This document shows positions 28,598 through 37,400 of a stretch of 62,375 nucleotides of DNA, piece after piece. The position numbers were made by a program, and so were the translations under genes. The notes under the pieces are model-generated. The model searched no databases. It was not told where the DNA came from and saw only the letters and a program-made list of their open reading frames with translations. The stretch is taken from assembly GCA_946497695.1 (NCBI GenBank), contig CAMMLJ010000008.1, forward strand, positions 1 through 62,375, written 5' to 3'. The DNA is from an uncultured Clostridium sp. (GTDB lineage Bacteria > Bacillota > Clostridia > TANB77 > CAG-508). How positions within the stretch are numbered: the stretch's first letter is position 1; the number at the start of each line of letters is the position of its first letter.

Positions 28598-28969
28598 TTT
28601 TGAATTATTAGCAAATAAGTAATTTTGCTGAAAAAAGACATGTGAAATAGTTTAAAAAATATTTAGTTTTATGTTTAAATATCGTATATACTATTAGAAA
28701 TTCTTTAATAAGCTATCAATGAATATTTAATTCAATGGTTCAAGAATAATTTAATTCAAAGAAATATATTTCTTAAAAATCCAAAATGTAAAGTAAAAAA
28801 GAAATACATAGAAGATTCCTATGTTTATTAATAATGCAAAATCAATATAATATGAGAGAAAGAAGTTTAGATTAATAGGCATGATTATACTATACTGGTT
28901 TAAAGAATGCAGAATAATATTCAGAAAATAAGAAAGCGATAACATTAACATAGTAAATAGGGATAAGGA

Positions 28970-29186
28970 ATATAAATTTTAAATTTGTAATAAATTGCAA
29001 AGAAAAATCAAAAGTTTTATTAAAACAAAGTTATTAAATGATTCGGAAATAGAGGTGTTTATATATGATAACATAGCAGATTATATATATCAAAAAGATT
29101 TAGAAGTGTTTTTCTTAAGGGGTAAGCTACAAGAAAATATGCAAGTTGAAATTATAGAAATATATAATTTTAAGTTTTTAGAATAA
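28970..29186 (+). pseudogene. Degraded copy of the small gene upstream of the VR target
   Basis: From the stretch AATATAAATTTTAAATTTG to the stop at 29186 this is nearly identical to the intact 84-codon gene at 32816. The reading frame breaks by one missing base in TTTTATTaAAaCAAAG compared with the intact TTTTATTTAAAGCAAAG. Stop codons lie just upstream and no start matches that of the other copy. The remaining 63-codon frame (from a TTG at 28995) shares the end ENMQVEIIEIYNFKFL. The rest of 28598-28970 holds no recognisable gene. Confidence 0.65.
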
Positions 29187-29301
29187 AAAATGGTTTGATA
29201 CAGAAAAAACAAGAAAATGTAAAAAAGCCAATAAATAAATCGTAATTTGTATATCCGTAATAAAGTTTAACAATGTCTTTGTAATATAGAAAATACAGCC
29301 A

Positions 29302-29330
29302 TTTACAGGGTATTTATATATAAATAAAAT
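29302..29330 (+). promoter_or_regulatory. Promoter of VR1 target gene
   Basis: TTTACA (29302-29307), a 17-base spacer and TAAAAT (29325-29330). The same promoter with the same spacing is present before the second target gene. The preceding 100 bases (including ATCGTAATTTGTATATCCGT) are also conserved between the two copies. Confidence 0.6.
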
Positions 29331-29369
29331 AAATATATATAATTATAAATTCTTGAAGGAGAAATGAAA

Positions 29370-30611
29370 ATGGCTAAAAAAACAAGAAAGAAAATAAGTA
29401 GAAAAATGGTATGCATAATTTGTGGAATATTAGTAATTATAGTAGTTTTAACAAGTTTAATTTTTGCATTTTCTAAAAAAGAAACTAATGAAGTGTTACA
29501 AGCTACAAAAACAACTGTAAACGCCATAAATTTGGAAAATAATGAGCATATGCATGTAGAAGAAGACGCAAGTGGAGATAAAGTACCAGTACCAAATGGA
29601 TATGTAGGAAGTAGTGCAACAGGAGAAAATGAAATAGATACAGGATATGTAATATACGAAGGTGAAGAAGAAGTAACAGACAGCAATGTAGCAGATGAAC
29701 AAAAGAGTAGAAACCAATATGTATGGGTGCCAGTACCAGATATAAGTAAATTCTATGGAACAGATGCCAATGGAAAAAAATGGGGAAAGAACTATAGTTT
29801 TTCATCAAGTACAAGTAGTAGTTATGATGAGATAACAGGAACAAAGCCATTCAATTGGAGCGAAAACAATGGAGTAATGACAAAAAGTAGTAAAACAGGT
29901 TATAGAGAGCCGGGCGTAGTACCAGAAGATCCAAGTACAGCGTATGATAGTGATTCAAGATTAAAAACATTAGGACTAGGAGCAAAAACAACGCATGAAT
30001 TTTTAAATCAGCTAGAAAAAGAGTTTAATAATATGATAGCAAGTGTAGAAAAGTATGGAGGCTTTTATATAGGAAGATATGAAACAGGAAATATAAACCA
30101 AGACACTCCAGTAGTACAAAAAGGAAATACAAATATAAGTAGCCAAACATGGTACAACATGTATAAAAGATGTAAAAACATAAGAGGAGCAAATACAAAT
30201 GTAGTAACAGGAATGATATGGGGGAACCAATGGGATAGAACCTTAATGTGGTTAATAGAAACAGGAAGTAAAACAAAAGAGGAAATAGCAGATGATTCAA
30301 CAAGTTGGGGAAACTATAACAATGCGACATTTGAATATGTAAACAGTAGTGGAAGTACAGCAACGAAAAACGAAAATAGTAGTACAAGAATTCCAACAGG
30401 AAATGCAGAATACACGAAAGCTAATAATATATACGATTTAGCTGGAAACGTATATGATTGGACAATGGAGGCCTACGGTACCTACTTCAGGGCGTGTAGG
30501 GGTGGCTATTGCGACGTCAATGGCGACTACTCTCCAGCAGACTCTCGTTTCTACAACTATCCGACTGGCAACCTTAGCAGCTTACGGTTGTCGTGCAGCA
30601 CTTTATATTAA
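29370..30611 (+). CDS. DGR variable protein 1 (membrane-anchored, FGE/C-type-lectin fold)
   Basis: This is a target protein of the retroelement. The 413 residues start with a basic N-terminus and one membrane helix (IICGILVIIVVLTSLIFAF), then a Ser/Thr-rich stretch. The C-terminal domain is of the formylglycine-generating-enzyme/C-type-lectin type: YVWVPVPDISKF, GGFYIGRYETG, MIWGNQWDRTLMWL and YDLAGNVYDWTMEA. The last 45 residues (about 367-411) are the variable region, with aromatic, Ser, Gly and Asp residues where the template has Asn. The ATG at 29370, eight bases after GGAG, aligns with the start of the second target and is preferred to 29364. Outward display is inferred. Confidence 0.88.
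   Translation: MAKKTRKKISRKMVCIICGILVIIVVLTSLIFAFSKKETNEVLQATKTTVNAINLENNEHMHVEEDASGDKVPVPNGYVGSSATGENEIDTGYVIYEGEEEVTDSNVADEQKSRNQYVWVPVPDISKFYGTDANGKKWGKNYSFSSSTSSSYDEITGTKPFNWSENNGVMTKSSKTGYREPGVVPEDPSTAYDSDSRLKTLGLGAKTTHEFLNQLEKEFNNMIASVEKYGGFYIGRYETGNINQDTPVVQKGNTNISSQTWYNMYKRCKNIRGANTNVVTGMIWGNQWDRTLMWLIETGSKTKEEIADDSTSWGNYNNATFEYVNSSGSTATKNENSSTRIPTGNAEYTKANNIYDLAGNVYDWTMEAYGTYFRACRGGYCDVNGDYSPADSRFYNYPTGNLSSLRLSCSTLY
30470..30602 (+). repeat. DGR variable repeat VR1
   Basis: These 133 bases align without gaps to the template at 32463-32595. I count 25 differences at template adenines and one elsewhere (template G32576, T here). The last 18 bases (CGGTTGTCGTGCAGCACT) are identical to the template and probably hold the initiation-of-homing element. 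Confidence 0.9.
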
Positions 30612-30707
30612 GTAATACTGAGCCCTGGTAGCGATGCACTATAACAAGTAAAGAAGTTTAAATAATAGAAAATTAATAATTTGTGTTTATGTGGAGGAAA
30701 ATAAAAT

Positions 30708-31103
30708 ATGAAATTCGTCCAAGAAGTGGAAAAAATACAAAAAGAAAATGAAGGTACAATAATATTAGCAAAAAATGGAATATTTTTTGTAGCAATAGGA
30801 AAAGATGCAATAATTTTAAATGAAGAATTAGGCTTAAAACTAACTTGTATGCGAAAAGAACTGTGTAAAGTAGGATTTTTAGTAAAAAATGTAGAGAAAT
30901 ATATAGAGAAGTTAGAGAAACTAGGCTATTCGTTTATTTTATATATAAAAAACGAAAAAGATGAATTAGAAGAAATATATAGATACAAAGGTAAAAATAC
31001 TGAGGAAACCAAAAACTGTTTAGAATGTACAAGTTGTACAAACAGAAAAGAACAGGAAGAAGATATATTAGAAAGAGTGAGAAAGCTTGGAAAAGTTAAA
31101 TAA
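30708..31103 (+). CDS. DGR accessory protein with MutS domain I-like fold
   Basis: These 131 residues match the pattern of the mismatch-reading N-terminal domain of MutS: KNGIFFVAIGKDAIILNEEL, LKLTCMRKE, then VEKYIEKLEKLGYSFILYI. The rest of MutS (core, ATPase) is absent. MutS-like accessory genes have been reported in some DGRs. The C-terminus has four cysteines in CLECTSCTNRK-like spacing, perhaps a metal site or flexible tail. It has a strong GTGGAGG site and overlaps the avd-like gene by 17 bases. A role in reading or stabilising the template-target heteroduplex is a guess. Confidence 0.7.
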   Translation: MKFVQEVEKIQKENEGTIILAKNGIFFVAIGKDAIILNEELGLKLTCMRKELCKVGFLVKNVEKYIEKLEKLGYSFILYIKNEKDELEEIYRYKGKNTEETKNCLECTSCTNRKEQEEDILERVRKLGKVK

Positions 31104-31461
31104 AAAAGAAAATGAATTAACATTAATTCCAAAATCCGAAAGATATATTGAATATATGCTAGAAGTAATATTAAAAATTCCAAGAACAGAAAAATTTAGT
31201 ATAGGAACAGAATACAAGAATTCTATGTATAAGATGTTAGAAGGCATAATGTACTTAAACAAAATAGAAATAAAAGATAGGTTTAAAAGTATCAATAAAA
31301 TTGATGCAGATTTAAGTGTTCAAAGAATTTTGTTAAGAATCATGTGTAAAAACGCATGGATAGATAAGAAAAAATTCGAATATGCCATGAGCCTAATATA
31401 CGAAATGGGAAAAATAATAGGAGGCTTAGTAAAATACTATGGCAAAAACAATAAGGCATGA
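31087..31461 (+). CDS. avd: Avd-like accessory variability determinant (four-helix bundle)
   Basis: Avd is a pentameric, basic helical-bundle protein that binds the reverse transcriptase and template RNA and is needed for mutagenic homing. These 124 residues are of the right size and are almost wholly helical. Segments such as RYIEYMLEVILKIPRTEKF, MLEGIMYLNKIEIKD and KFEYAMSLIYEMGKIIGGL fit the S23/Avd four-helix pattern. It starts with TTG at 31087 inside the MutS-like gene and overlaps the RT gene by 23 bases, so all three are co-translated. Confidence 0.85.
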   Translation: MEKLNKKENELTLIPKSERYIEYMLEVILKIPRTEKFSIGTEYKNSMYKMLEGIMYLNKIEIKDRFKSINKIDADLSVQRILLRIMCKNAWIDKKKFEYAMSLIYEMGKIIGGLVKYYGKNNKA

Positions 31462-32449
31462 ATTTGATAAATATTTAACTTATGACAATCTTATGAAAGC
31501 ACATTTACTTTCTAGAAAAGGAAAAAACTATAAAAAAGAAGTAATTCTATTTAATCTAAAACAAGAAGAATATATCAGATGGTTATATGAACAGCTAAAA
31601 AACGGAACTTATAAACATGGCGGATATAGAATTTTTTATATACAGTATCCTAAAAGAAGAAAAATAGAAGCTTCACGATATATGGATAGAATTGTACATA
31701 GATGGATAGTAGATAGTTTCTTAAATAGATATTTTGTAAATCAATTTATAAATACATCATATGCGTGTATAAAAAATAGAGGAATGCATAAAGCATCTAT
31801 GGATGTACAAAATACAATGAAGCATTGCAAAAGAATATGGCAAAATTACTATATTTTAAAAATGGATATTCGAAAATATTTTCAGAATATAGATAAAGAT
31901 ATTTTAATGAATATTTTAAAAAGAAAAGTAAAAGAAGAAAAACTAGTAGAACTATTAGAAAAAATAGTGTATTCAAATTCAGGTAAAAAAGGACTTCCGA
32001 TAGGTAATTATACCTCGCAAATATTTGCAAATATATACTTAAACGAAATAGACCAATATATAAAGCACGAGCTTAAGGTAAAATACTATTTTAGATATAT
32101 GGATGATTCGATTTTATTTGTAAAAACAAAGAAAGAAGCCATTGAACTTTTAGAAAAAATTAAAAATTATTTAAAAATAAAATTGGAATTAGAATTAAAC
32201 GACAAAACCCAAATATTTAAAAGTGATCAAGGAGTAAATTTTTGTGGATACAAAATAAACGAATATCGTTTAAAACTACGCGATAGAGGAAAAAAAGCAA
32301 TTAAACAAAAAGTTAAGCATCTAAAAGAAGAAGTAAAAAAAGGTAATATGAGTAGTAAAGAAGCAAGTAGATTTATATGTGGGCATTTAGGTTATATGAA
32401 ATATGCAAATACAAGGAATTTGGAAGAAAAACTTTTTTATATAAATTAG
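31439..32449 (+). CDS. DGR reverse transcriptase
   Basis: The enzyme copies the template RNA with adenine-specific errors to diversify the target genes. The 336 residues are a compact, DGR-sized RT. Visible motifs are YMDRIVHRWIVDSFLNR, motif A region LKMDIRKYFQNID, motif B GLPIGNYTSQIFANIYL (with SQ in place of the QG of group II intron RTs) and the active site FRYMDDSILF near residue 220. Thumb-like helices follow. No maturase or endonuclease domain is present. The template repeat begins 14 bases after its stop. Confidence 0.95.
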   Translation: MAKTIRHEFDKYLTYDNLMKAHLLSRKGKNYKKEVILFNLKQEEYIRWLYEQLKNGTYKHGGYRIFYIQYPKRRKIEASRYMDRIVHRWIVDSFLNRYFVNQFINTSYACIKNRGMHKASMDVQNTMKHCKRIWQNYYILKMDIRKYFQNIDKDILMNILKRKVKEEKLVELLEKIVYSNSGKKGLPIGNYTSQIFANIYLNEIDQYIKHELKVKYYFRYMDDSILFVKTKKEAIELLEKIKNYLKIKLELELNDKTQIFKSDQGVNFCGYKINEYRLKLRDRGKKAIKQKVKHLKEEVKKGNMSSKEASRFICGHLGYMKYANTRNLEEKLFYIN

Positions 32450-32462
32450 GGATAGACCAAAA

Positions 32463-32595
32463 GGCCAACGGTACCAACAACAGGGCGTATAGGGGTGGCA
32501 ATTACAACAACAATGGCGACAACAATCCAGCAGACAATCGTAACAACAACAATCCGACTAACAACAATAGCAACAGACGGTTGTCGTGCAGCACT
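32463..32595 (+). repeat. DGR template repeat TR
   Basis: This 133-base stretch is non-coding in context but, read in the frame of the targets, contains 18 AAC/AAT codons where the variable proteins have diverse residues. This is the classic adenine-rich template. Its 3' 18 bases equal those of VR1. Its GC-richer, low-variability parts (AGGGGTGGC, CCAGCAGAC, CCGACT) are invariant in both targets. Confidence 0.93.
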
Positions 32596-32599
32596 CTAA

Positions 32600-32815
32600 T
32601 ATCAATCCAGATGGCTAGTTTTAAGGAAGTAGTCCAGCGAAATATTAGATATTAAAGAGGTTTATTCCTTCCTATTTTAGGTAAATATGAATCATTAAAA
32701 TATATACCGGTAGGTATGACGAAAGTATGTATTTTAAGCCCTTTCCTAAAAGATTAGGAAAAAGTATCGTTTTATGATTTTAGTTAATAATTGCTAAGAA
32801 TTTTAACAAATAATT
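32600..32815. other. Region between the template repeat and the second cassette
   Basis: No gene is seen. A small inverted repeat, TTTCCTAA-aaga-TTAGGAAA, lies near 32745-32765. It lacks a T run, so it is not a clear terminator. Confidence 0.4.
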
Positions 32816-33070
32816 ATGAATGAATGTTTTTTATTTGTAAAAAGAACAAGTGATATAAATTTTAAATTTGTAATAAATAGTAAAGAAAAATCAAAAGTTT
32901 TATTTAAAGCAAAGTTATTAAATAATTCGGAAATAGAGGTGTTTGCGTATGATAACATAGCAGATTACATATATCAAAAAGATTTAGAAGAGTTTTTTTT
33001 AAGAGGAAGACTGAGAGAAAATATGCAAGTTGAGATTATAGAAATATATAATTTTAAGTTTTTAGATTAA
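32816..33070 (+). CDS. Small conserved protein upstream of VR2 target
   Basis: This 84-residue protein is of unknown function. It is short-strand rich (FLFVKRTSDINFKFVIN, SKVLFKAKLL, EIEVFAYD) and ends with MQVEIIEIYNFKFLD, which could form a small beta-barrel. The start has no good ribosome binding site. A frameshifted copy stands before the first target gene at the same distance, so it belongs to the duplicated unit. The intact copy and the conserved protein ends suggest past selection. Confidence 0.5.
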   Translation: MNECFLFVKRTSDINFKFVINSKEKSKVLFKAKLLNNSEIEVFAYDNIADYIYQKDLEEFFLRGRLRENMQVEIIEIYNFKFLD

Positions 33071-33187
33071 AAAGTCATTTTGATACATAAAAGATAAAAA
33101 AATGTAAAGATGCCAATAGAAAAATCGTAATTTGTATATCCGTAACATGTTTTTAATGATGTCGTTGTAATATAGAAAATACAGCCA

Positions 33188-33216
33188 TTTACAAGTTATT
33201 TATTTATAAATAAAAT
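33188..33216 (+). promoter_or_regulatory. Promoter of VR2 target gene
   Basis: TTTACA (33188-33193), a 17-base spacer and TAAAAT (33211-33216), equal in arrangement to the promoter at 29302-29330. Confidence 0.6.
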
Positions 33217-33260
33217 AAAAATCAACAGAGCTTAAAAAGATTCTTAAAGGAGAAATTGAA

Positions 33261-34343
33261 ATGGCTGAGAAAACAAGAAAGCAAATAAATAGAAAAATGG
33301 TATGCATAATTTGCGGAATATTAGCAGTTATAGTAGTTTTAACAAGTTTAATTTTTGCATTTTCTAAAAAAGAGAATAGTACTGTATTACAAGCTACAAA
33401 ATCAACTGTAAACGCCATAAATTTGGAAAATAATGAGCATATGCACGTAGAAGAAGATGCAAGTGGAGATAAAGTACCAGTACCAGATATAAGTAAATTC
33501 TATGGAACTGATGCCAATGGAAAGAAATGGGGAAAACAATATCAGTTTTCGTCAAGTATGAGTAGTAGTTATGATGAAATAACAGGAACGAAACCATATA
33601 ACTGGAGCGAAAGCGATGGAGTAATGACAATAAGTAGTAAAACGAGTTATAGAGAGCCGGATATAGTAAAAAGCTATGATTATGATTCAACTTTAAAAAC
33701 TAGAGGACTAGGAGCCAAAACAACCCATGAATTTTTAAATCAGCTAGAAAAAGAATTTAATAATATGATAGTAAGTGTAGAAAAGTATGGAGGATTCTAT
33801 ATAGGAAGATATGAAACAGGAAATATAAACCAAGAAACACCAGTAGTACAAAAAGGAAACACAGATATAAATTTTCAAACATGGTACAACATGTATAAAA
33901 GATGTAAAAACATTAAAGGAGACAATACAAATGTAGAAACAGGAATGATATGGGGAAACCAATGGGATAGAACGTTGATGTGGTTAATAGAGACAGGAAG
34001 TAAAACAAAAGAGCAAATAGCAGATGACTCAACAAGTTGGGGAAACTATAACAATGCGACATTTGAATATGTAAATAGTAGTGGAAGTACAGCAACGAAA
34101 AATGAGGGAAGTAGTACAAGAATTCCAACAGGAAGTACAGAATACACGAAAGCAAATAACATATACGACCTAGCAGGTAATGTGTGGGACTGGACAATGG
34201 AGGCCAGCAGTTCCATCAACAGGGTGTGTAGGGGTGGCCATTACAAGAAAGATGGCGACAGATATCCAGCAGACTATCGTAACTACTACGGTCCGACTAA
34301 CTACTTCAGCTACCTACGGTTGTCGAGCAATGCTTTACATTAA
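33261..34343 (+). CDS. DGR variable protein 2 (shortened paralogue)
   Basis: This 360-residue paralogue of variable protein 1 has the same N-terminal membrane helix and FGE/C-type-lectin-like domain (GGFYIGRYETG, MIWGNQWDRTLMWL, YDLAGNVWDWTMEA). About 48 residues are missing between KVPVP and DISKF, including the conserved YVWVPVP. The loss lies between two short direct repeats (CCAGTACCA) that remain as one copy here. Its variable region spans about residues 314-358. The frame is intact, so a protein is probably made, but loss of a core strand may affect folding. The giant surface-protein gene follows 84 bases downstream. Confidence 0.82.
   Translation: MAEKTRKQINRKMVCIICGILAVIVVLTSLIFAFSKKENSTVLQATKSTVNAINLENNEHMHVEEDASGDKVPVPDISKFYGTDANGKKWGKQYQFSSSMSSSYDEITGTKPYNWSESDGVMTISSKTSYREPDIVKSYDYDSTLKTRGLGAKTTHEFLNQLEKEFNNMIVSVEKYGGFYIGRYETGNINQETPVVQKGNTDINFQTWYNMYKRCKNIKGDNTNVETGMIWGNQWDRTLMWLIETGSKTKEQIADDSTSWGNYNNATFEYVNSSGSTATKNEGSSTRIPTGSTEYTKANNIYDLAGNVWDWTMEASSSINRVCRGGHYKKDGDRYPADYRNYYGPTNYFSYLRLSSNALH
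34202..34334 (+). repeat. DGR variable repeat VR2
   Basis: It aligns without gaps to the template. Before the conserved CGGTTGTCG I count 18 changes at template adenines and seven at other bases (for example AAC to AAG, AAA and AGA). After CGGTTGTCG it diverges from both the template and VR1. This pattern suggests older diversification with later drift. Confidence 0.82.
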
Positions 34344-34427
34344 GTAATACTAAACAACAAAAAATTTCAAAATTATAACAAAATAAAAAACAACACACAC
34401 AAACCTTAATTTTAGGAGGCAGAAAAA

Positions 34428-37400
34428 ATGAAAGGGAAACGAACGAAAAAGATAACATTATCAATTAGTGTATTAGCAGTAGTAACAGCAATAATAACCG
34501 TAGTTGCACTGCTGGTTAATACACAAAACAAAAAAGCTAAATTATTAGCAGATCCAGAAATACAAAAAAGCATGGAATATGAACAAGTACAAGAAGGTGA
34601 CGAAAAAGTACCAAATACAGACTATGTTCAATTTGATGCGTTCTTTTTGCGTGACTTAGACGGAGATGGGTATGCAGAACAAGTACGTGGAATGTGTAGG
34701 GATATAAATAAAACAGATACACTATACATGAACTTAAATGTACTAACAAATGGTAAATTAGTAGATGGAAAAATAACTATAAAAACATCTAATATGAACC
34801 TATCTACAGCAATAGTAGAAGATAATGTTATAAAACAAAACTATATATCAAATAATACAACAGAAATCGCATTAAAAGATGTAAATAACGGAACACAAAA
34901 ATTAATATATGGTACAGTAAATGCCTCAAATTTTGGAAATGATACAAATAAATATAGCCAAGTAAACAGTGTAGTACTTACTGGTAAACATATAGCAGAT
35001 GACGGAACCGAAACACAAATAAGTAAAACAGTAGATTTTAATGTGGACTGGTATGGAAGTGTTACAGCAAGTATTTATAACTATACAGGTACACAAAATA
35101 TAGAAGAAATAACAGACGAAAACAAAGAAAATATAACATTAAACTTTAGTGTAACAACAAGAGAAACAACAGATGACTTAATACTAAAAAAAGCAGTATT
35201 AGAAGGAACTATACCAACAGTAAATGGATATAAACCAACAAGTGTAGAGGTAACTTCTAGTGATGTAAATTTTGAATATGACGAAGAAACAGGAAACTTC
35301 ACAATTACAAGAGAAGCCTCTATAAACGAAGCTGGAATAGTTACAAAAACAGTATCAGATTATAATACATTTAATTTTAAAGTAACATATCCATATGAAC
35401 TATACGAAAGCTTAACAGGAGATACATTAAGCTTACAAGTTCCAGTAAAAGCATATTATGAAGGATTTAACAATCCAAATGACGAATTCCAAAATCCAAT
35501 ACAATCAAATATAGCAGAAAGAAATATAACATTTCTATGGAGAAAGCCAGAAGGAAGTGTAGCAAGATTTGATGTAACAATTGGAAAATATAGAAGTTAT
35601 GATTATAATTATATAATATCTAAAGAAGAACCTCTAAAAATATATAATGAAACAGCAGAAGAAACAGAAGATTTATACGAAGTAAGATGGTATGCATATA
35701 CAGGAGATCAAATAAATGTAGATTCTATCCAAATGAAAGAAACTAATACACCATATACAGATAGATTTTTAAATACAGAAGGAACATATTTTAATATGTC
35801 AGACTATACAAAAAATACTGGTATATATTTTTCAAATGTAGAAAATACATTAGGTGAAGATGGATACATAAAAGTTATAAATGATGAAACAGGAGAAGAA
35901 ATACATACATTTACAAAAGAAGATTGGAATAATTATAGTAGTTCATCACCATATATGTATGAAGAACCAGTAAAACATATAAGAGTTGAAACAAGTAAAG
36001 CAAATAAAAATGCTAGTTTCTATGTATACAATATTAAAGAGATAGATGATAATGTTTTAACATCAACATTTACAAAAGAAGAATTTGATAAATTAGAATA
36101 TGTATATACATATTTAACAGGAAATGTAAAAATAGAAGGAAGTACAGAATATACAAAAATAAATGATGATACTGCAAATGCTCGTTATGAAGAACCAATA
36201 TCAGTTGCAAGCATTACAGTAAATAGAGATACAATAGGAACTCAAAATACAGAAAAAGATATAGACTTAACTATTACTACACGTAATGATTATTACAATA
36301 TGAAAGGTTGGACAAATGGTAGATTTTTAGTAGAATTACCAGAAGAAGTTTTAGATGTAGAAATAAATAGTGTAAATATTTCTAACTCTAGTGTAAAACT
36401 ATTAGCATACGAAATAGTAGAACAAGACGGAAAGAAATTTATTAAAATAGAAACAGAAAACGAAAACGAAGCAAATTATACAATTACAATTAATACAAAC
36501 TTAACAGCAGATCCAAGATCTGTAACACAATCCAAAAGTGTAAAACTATATGCATATAACGAATTCTGCAATAATTATAAAAATACAACAGCAGATATAT
36601 ATGATGTAGATGGTGACGAAAATGTAACAGAGAATGTTAATTATGCAACAGATACATTAAATATAGTAGCACCAAGTTCACTTTTAACAAATCAACAAGC
36701 TACAAATTATAATGAAGCAGGCGAAACAGCAGTTGCACCACAAATTGCAACGATAGACAAAACAGAAGCAGATACAGCAACTGTAAATGTAAGTGTAACA
36801 AATAATTATTCTGGAACAATAAGCGAAGTTAGTATATTAGGAAAAATTCCATTCGAAGGAAATACATTCTCTATAAATGGAACAGACCTAGGTTCAAACT
36901 ATACTACACAAATGGTAGATGGTGGAATAACAGTACCAGAAGATTTGAAAGATAAAGTTACAGTATATTATTCAGAAAAAGAAAATCCAACAACAGACTT
37001 AAATGATAGCGAAAATGGTTGGACAACTACACCAGACTTTTCAAAAGTAAAAACATATTTAATAGATCTAGGTGATTATGTATTAAGTGTAAAAGAAAAT
37101 AGAGTATTTACATATCAAATAAAAGTACCAAGCACAGTAAGTTATAATGATGTTTCATACAGTGCACACGCAGTATATTTCTGCCTAGATACAGCAGAAG
37201 GAAAATTTAAAACACAAACAGAAACAACAAAACTAGGATTTAGAATAGAAAGAAAATATCATTTCAATATGCAAAAGGTAAAAGAAGATACTACAGTACC
37301 TGTACAAGGAGCAACATTTAGTATAACAGCAGAAGGCGAAGATGAAACAAAACTAGGAACAACAAATAATTCTGGAACATTTACAATTCAAAATTTATTT

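Noticed and set aside
28751..28951. Hydrophobic 66-codon frame on the minus strand
   Set aside because: There is no ribosome binding site or recognisable pattern, and AT-rich DNA often gives such frames.
31439..32449. Group II intron or retron as an alternative for the RT
   Set aside because: There is no maturase or endonuclease domain, no intron RNA ends and no msr/msd. The template, Avd and variable repeats identify a DGR.
32377..32655. Open frame across the template repeat with an Asn-rich peptide (NYNNNGDNNPADN)
   Set aside because: It is the template read in the target frame. It begins inside the RT gene without a ribosome binding site, so it is not a gene.
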